Positions 58,933 to 64,000 of a stretch of DNA of 64,000 bases are shown here, piece by piece. Numbering within the stretch: the first letter of the stretch is position 1; each line of letters starts with the position of its first letter. The notes under the pieces are model-generated. The model saw nothing but the letters and a program-made list of their open reading frames with translations. It had not been told where the DNA came from and did not search any database. A program made the translations under genes and the position numbers. Location: the NCBI GenBank assembly GCA_001600095.1, contig BCIX01000001.1, positions 5,729,198-5,793,197 of the forward strand, given 5' to 3'. The stretch is from Bullera alba. Lineage: Eukaryota; Basidiomycota; Tremellomycetes; Tremellales; Bulleraceae.

Positions 58933-59776
58933 ATGTTCACAGGACTCGTGAGTCGTTCAGTCGGGCTTCACGTCCCAGCTAATCTCTCCTAGATCGAGCA
59001 CTGCGCGAGGATAGCCAAAATCACTCCAGCGTCCAACAGCTCCGGATTCTATTTCAAGATTGATCAAGCTGCTCCTATACTAGACGACTGTAACGTCGGC
59101 GATAGTATATGTGTGAATGGAGCATGTCTTACGGTCACCGAGTTCGATAACGACTCATTCGTCGTGAATCTCGCCCCGGAGACGTTATCGAGGACAAATT
59201 TAGGTGTGTGGTGTCAGACTGCGTCCACCGTCTGTCTCTGGACACGCTGTCGAGATCAAGACTGATGGTGGGGCGTATAGGCAGACTGAATGAGGGTGAT
59301 TATGTCAACTGCGAGAGGGCAATGTCGGGCCACACGAGGTTTGGAGGTCACATGGTCCAGGTAAGTGACCCGCCCGAGATCGCACCGGTGAGTTGAGAGG
59401 CGCTGACACCAGTCAGGGCCACGTCGATACCACCGCAACAATAGTATCCAAAAAGCCAGACGGCGACTCGATCAGATACACGTTCAACCTATCTTCCGCA
59501 GCGTCTATGCCATATATAATCGAAAAGGGCTATGTGACCATCGACGGCGCATCCCTCACCATCACCCAAGTGGACGACAGGGAGCAGATATTCGGGATCA
59601 TGCTCATTGCCCACTCGCAAACGAAGTTGACGTTGACGAAGAAAGAGGTTGGCGACCAGGTCAACATCGAAGTCGACTGCTTCGGGAAGTATGTCCTAGG
59701 CAGCATGGACAGGATAGAACGGATGGTAGAGGAGGCAGTTGACCGACGGCTAAAGGCAAAAGGGATTATCTCGTAG
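58933..59776 (+). CDS. RIB5: Riboflavin synthase (EC 2.5.1.9)
   Basis: Riboflavin synthase dismutates 6,7-dimethyl-8-ribityllumazine to riboflavin. The two tandem lumazine-binding repeats are clear. The N-barrel begins M-F-T-G-L, spliced to I-E-H-C-A-R-I, with G-D-S-I-C-V-N-G-A-C-L-T-V-T and F-V-V-N-L-A-P-E-T-L-S-R-T-N-L-G. The C-barrel has R-F-G-G-H-M-V-Q, spliced to G-H-V-D-T-T-A-T-I, then G-Y-V-T-I-D-G-A-S-L-T-I and N-I-E-V-D-C-F-G-K-Y-V. The N-terminal M-F-T-G needed at the active site is present. Three introns lie near 58949-58992, 59203-59280 and 59360-59415. Length is close to the family norm. The stop is TAG 59774-59776. Confidence 0.96.
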
Positions 59777-61173
59777 TCTCTCGTAGTACATACTGCAGGA
59801 GAGCATAGTTCATGTTACCGGGTCATTGGTCCAATTGATATGGCCATGGGCTTGGCGCGACGATTGAATGCAACGACTCTCACGCCACAGCTTGAAGGCT
59901 TGACCAGGCTTGACCCAGATTGTATGTACCGGGACACGGTCGGACACGAGCCGAATATCCACGTGATGGGTGCGAAAGAGAGCCGTGGCGAAGCGTGGAG
60001 AGCAAGCTGCTGGAGCCTGCTGGATTCAGTGCGCAGGAGACTTGGGAGGATCAGGGAAGATCTGGGAGGATTAGGCCTGAGAGAGCCTGAGAGCCGATTA
60101 GGGTGACAACCCTCCGGACAGATCTGCAGGCTGAATCACGTACATTTTCATTGAGCTAATTGAATCCTATCAAGAGACTATGGTCAAGTTGCCAAATGCG
60201 TGCTGAGTGTTCTACTCTGCCGACGTCGGCAATATCTGCAGAGAGTCTGCAGAGCCATCTGCGAAAGAGCGTCGTACGGGCGAGCGAGGGCGAGATGGTG
60301 AGACTGGGTGAGAGCTAGTGAGAGCCGGTGAGAGCAGTCGGGGACCTGACTTGGACCTGGGGGACCTGATGGGGACCTCACAGAGGCCCTGGAGAGCCCT
60401 GGAGAGCCATCTCAAAACAGCTGAAAACCCTATTCCCTCAAACTCTGTTGTATTGCCGAGGGGTGACACGAGAGGACGCGAGGATGCGAGGTGGTTCGTG
60501 ACCGGGGGCCCTGAGGGTATTACGTTATTTGTTCATTATCGACAATTAACAGCTTAGGACCCGAGGCGGAAGAGCAGAGACTGTGGGGCATCGGGGGCGC
60601 AGAATGGGCAGAAGGGCAATTGATCGAACCTGGGCCATAATGGGAGCTTTTTGGGAAGGAGAGGGCGGGAGCCGAGAGGGAGGCTGTAGCCTATTATCAT
60701 GGCAAGCTTTCGTACTCTGGAGGACCATAGCAACCAAACCAAAGCAGCTGGATATCCATACTCGACGGCAGTGTACATTGCCATCGGCCTAGCCTCACTC
60801 GACTCTGTACATATTCATCATCACCATCACTCACAGCGGACACTTCTGGGATCTTACTCCGACATCGGGACATTCGAAGCGGGTGTTGGTTTGAAGAATT
60901 ACGGTACCTTGGCAGTCATCTCTTCGCGTCCAGTTCAACATCGCAATCAACTCTCAAACCCCGAAGGGGACGTCGACCCTCGACGTATATCAGAGCAGGC
61001 ACAGGGCTGCACCAGACATAGCATAGCTGCGATAGCATCAATCTAGTCGACTACCGCACGCGTCGTTTTCGCGTAGATTGAGAATTTGGAACCTTGTTCA
61101 ATCGTCGGAGAAGAATCAACATCGGCAGTCACTAGAATCGCTTCAACATTCCCTCAAGGAGGAGTATCTGGAG
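59777..61173. other. 1.4-kb intergenic region with short purine-rich tandem motifs
   Basis: No gene is supported. Between about 60040 and 60420 the plus strand carries many copies of short related words: GAGAGCC/GTGAGAGC, GGGAGGAT, and GGGACCTGA/TGGACCTGG in near-tandem order. Flanking DNA is ordinary. It probably includes the promoter of the OPT transporter gene. A plus-strand frame at 60699-61046 has a His run but no recognisable content. Confidence 0.5.
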
Positions 61174-64000
61174 ATGACGGATCCGCGGCCTTTGGACCGC
61201 GCGCTTCCTCCAGGAACATCCCAATCACAGCCCCCTCCTTCACCATCGCATCCACCTCACAGCTCATCTGGTGAGCGACGTCCTCGCACAGGAGTGACCG
61301 GCGCGCGCGCAGCTAGGCGTCCTCCCACTGCTCGACCGGATACATCAGCCTCGGCGATCGGAGACTTGCCTGATCAGCAATTTTTCCCAGAAGGAGAAGA
61401 TTTCGACGAAGAGGATGATTTTGACGACGACGAGCCAGACGAGGACGTGTTTGCGTTCGAGAGGCCCAAGACGGGTGCTGTGCCAAGAGGAGGGTTCTCG
61501 GATGGGTACACGACGTCCACGACCGATTCACCGCCAAATAGTTCGGGCTACGACCATCACCCCACCACCGCAGGAACGGGTGTCACAGGAGTGACGGGAA
61601 TTACAGGTGCGAGCGGGCAAACGCATCAATCTCTCGGTACCCACTTTTCGCACGGCACGTTTGGCGGGCAACAGCAGGCAGGGCCGTCTGGTCTACGTGG
61701 GGACGCTGGACAGCATCGACGTCCATCCTCCGTTCTACCCGGTCCACCTGAATTACTAGAACCCACGGGCAATATGGATGCCGGAGGACGGATACACGAA
61801 TTACATTACGACGTCGACAATCCGCCTCCTTTTAGTGGTCGCGAAAACCTCAACAATTCCTCCTTCGCTTTCATGAATCAGCTGTATCAGGAGAAGAAGC
61901 AGGCAAAAGAAGCAGCTAGGACGGCGGCACGGGAAGCAAAATCCTCTGGCTCGCATGCGGGAAGCCATCGACCACCGACGGGTCGGTCATTACTGCAGAA
62001 GCTGCAGAGAAGGGCGATCGGTACTGCAACTACGGACGGGAGCATGGGCACAGACACAACCTCGATGTCGACTGTGGAGCACAGCGGAGCGGATTTGGCC
62101 CGAACCATGTCCGACTTGTCCAGCGGGGACAACAAGTCCGACGATGGGGGAACATACACTACCGAACTCACCAGCTCCCATGGACAACGCTTGAATTCGA
62201 AACGGACTCGATCGGCAGCCCCATTGATCCCATCTACTGCCGGAACGATGACCGACATGACAAGCGAGAGCGGCTACACAGCCACAACGCAGTCGTCCGC
62301 CCCTCGACGTGGAATGAGTCGCGGGAGCTACGGCATGACCGAGATCAGTGGCGAAATGACTGTGCCAGATGGCAAGACGACGTGGGGCGATGGAGGCGCG
62401 TTGAAGGAGGTCAGCGAAGGAGGGAGTGGCGAACCAGAGTACGATCTCGCAGAGGAGGATAGTCCTTATCCAGAAGTACGAGCTTCGGTCTCGAATATCG
62501 ATGACCCGGAGATGCCGGGTGAGTCAATCATGTGCGGAAATCGTGTATGGCCGCTGAACAGACTATAGCTCTGACTCTACGAGCGTTTATGCTCGGCATC
62601 TTCTTCACTGTTCTGAGTTCCGGCATCAACACCTTCTTCCACTTCCGGAATCCGGCACCATACATCTCGCCCTTCATGATTCAGATTGTCGTCTATCCCG
62701 TCGGCAAAGCGCTTGCTTGGATTATGCCCATTCGATCCTGGTACCTCCCCTCTTGGTTGGGCAGTTACGAGTTGACTTTCAACCCCGGTCCTTTCAACAT
62801 CAAGGAACATACCTGTATCGTGGTCATGGCCAACGCAGCCATCGCGCCGACTTACGCGCTGTATCCCATCGTCTCCGCCGAACTGTGGTACAAGCACGAT
62901 TTCGGAATTGGTTTCAACCTGCTCTACACCCTCTCCTGCCAGATCACCGGATTCTCGTTCGCGGGACTGTGTCGTCGGTTCGTCATCTGGCCAGCATCGA
63001 TGATTTGGCCAGGAATTCTCGTCGTCGCTACCAATCTCAACACTTTGCACGCCGAAGATGAGAGTTTCCAAGGTGGAATGACACGATTCAGGTTTCTCAT
63101 GATCACGGGTGGAGCGGCATTTGCATGGTACTTCCTTCCAGGTAAGTGGCGAATCCGGTAGAGAATCAGAGGAACAAACATTAAGGGTCATCTCGTCTAG
63201 GCTTCCTGTTCACAGCGTTGTCGTACTTCTCATTCGCGTGCTGGATCGCTCCTCGTAACAACATCGTCAATCAGCTCTTTGGTGTCTCGACGGGGTTGGG
63301 TATGGGTTTGATCACATTTGACTGGAGTCAGATCAATTGGATCGGGTCTCCCCTTACCGCACCTTGGTGGGCTCAGGTCAACATTGCTATCGGCTTCCTC
63401 CTGTTTTACTGGATTGTCACCCCGATTCTGTACTACTGCAACGTAAGTGAACTCCGCCTCAAATGGAGGTCAACTGATCGATTTGCTCCAGGTCTGGTAT
63501 ACTGCTCATTTGCCTATCAACGTGGTTCAAGCCGCAGATAGGTTTGGCTCGGCATACGATATATTCCAGATCCTCACGCCCGAGATCGATCTCAACACGA
63601 CGGCATATGCTCTGTACTCTCCCATCTATCTGTCGGCGACATTCAGCATGACTTTCATGCTGGCGTTTGCACTGGCGACGGGGCTGATCGTCCACACTGC
63701 ACTACACCACGGGCCAAGAATATACCGAGCGATCCTCAACGTCAGAACCGAGGCCGACGACATTCACATGAAGCTCATGCGGCAATACGCCGAAGTTCCC
63801 GATTGGTGGTACGCTGCTCTCTTCCTCGTGTGTTTCACCTTTGCCGTTGTGGCAATCGAGGTGTACGACACTGGTCTGCCAGTCTGGGGATACTTGGTGG
63901 CCATCTTGTTGTCCTTGATCTACTTCATTCCCGCGGCATTCATCTACGCGATGACCAGTCAGCTCATCGCCATCAACTTGATGGCCGAGTTGATCCCGGG
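61174..64000 (+). CDS. OPT-family oligopeptide transporter (3' truncated by window)
   Basis: A proton-coupled oligopeptide (or iron-siderophore) transporter. The hallmark S-P-Y-P-E-V-R-A-S-V appears just before the first intron (62520-62571). Then come membrane segments: L-R-A-F-M-L-G-I-F-F-T-V-L-S-S-G-I-N, followed by P-G-P-F-N-I-K-E-H-T, another family signature, and I-A-P-T-Y-A-L-Y-P-I-V. Later W-I-A-P-R-N-N-I-V-N-Q-L-F-G and G-L-I-T-F-D-W-S-Q-I-N-W-I-G-S-P-L are typical. The cytosolic N-terminus before S-P-Y is about 430 residues, much longer than usual, acidic at first (F-D-E-E-D-D-F-D-D-D-E-P) and then Ser/Thr/Gly-rich. The M-T-D-P-R-P ATG is used; no upstream in-frame ATG is present. 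The gene continues past 64000. Substrate cannot be told. Confidence 0.92.

Overview
This window looks like gene-dense nuclear DNA of a basidiomycete yeast, most likely a tremellomycete (Cryptococcus/Kwoniella-like). The reasons are about 30 genes in 64 kb on both strands; many short introns (mostly 36-90 nt) with GTRNGT donors, CTRAC-type branch sites and YAG acceptors; very short 5' exons; and a purely fungal gene set (chitin synthase, CTLH/GID subunit, OPT transporter, DUF3818/PX protein). I see no operons, prophage, CRISPR array or tRNA gene. Intron-exon structures were read by eye, so outer CDS coordinates are firmer than inner splice sites.

Layout. 0-9.7 kb: a chromodomain ORF broken by an in-frame TGA, a near-perfect 33-bp inverted repeat, an orphan multi-exon gene, gluconokinase, the shuttle protease DDI1, and two tiny cysteine-rich secreted-protein genes in sparse DNA. 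9.7-23.6 kb: WRAP73/Wdr8, GID8, a glycosyltransferase-like membrane protein, CTP synthase, a LigD-type phosphoesterase-domain protein, a coiled-coil ORF with an apparent frameshift, and a Lys-rich repeat protein. 23.7-33 kb (minus strand): chitin synthase, POL32/Cdc27 and enolase. 33.7-45.2 kb: an AN1 zinc-finger protein, a PX/DUF3818 lipid-binding protein, tRNA-splicing endonuclease SEN2, the CWF19L1/Drn1 debranching cofactor, and a hypothetical signal-anchor protein. 45.6-59.8 kb: cofilin next to alpha-actinin, a HINT3-like HIT protein, a DNAJC8/Spf31 J-protein, TFIIF-alpha, eL37, SNF5 and riboflavin synthase. 59.8-64 kb: a 1.4-kb repetitive intergenic stretch, then an OPT transporter that runs off the window.

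The genes are mostly housekeeping and do not form one pathway. Small functional groupings are cofilin with alpha-actinin (actin), SEN2 with CWF19L1/Drn1 (RNA processing), and TFIIF-alpha with SNF5 (transcription/chromatin).

The most unusual signals are in gene structure. Enolase contains what must be an AT-AC intron (ATAAGT...AC). CTP synthase has a 414-nt intron that is a multiple of three and has no stop in frame. The eL37, cofilin and AN1 genes have ATG-only or ATG-splitting first exons, and 6-, 14- and 18-nt microexons occur. I did not find a convincing new multi-gene system.
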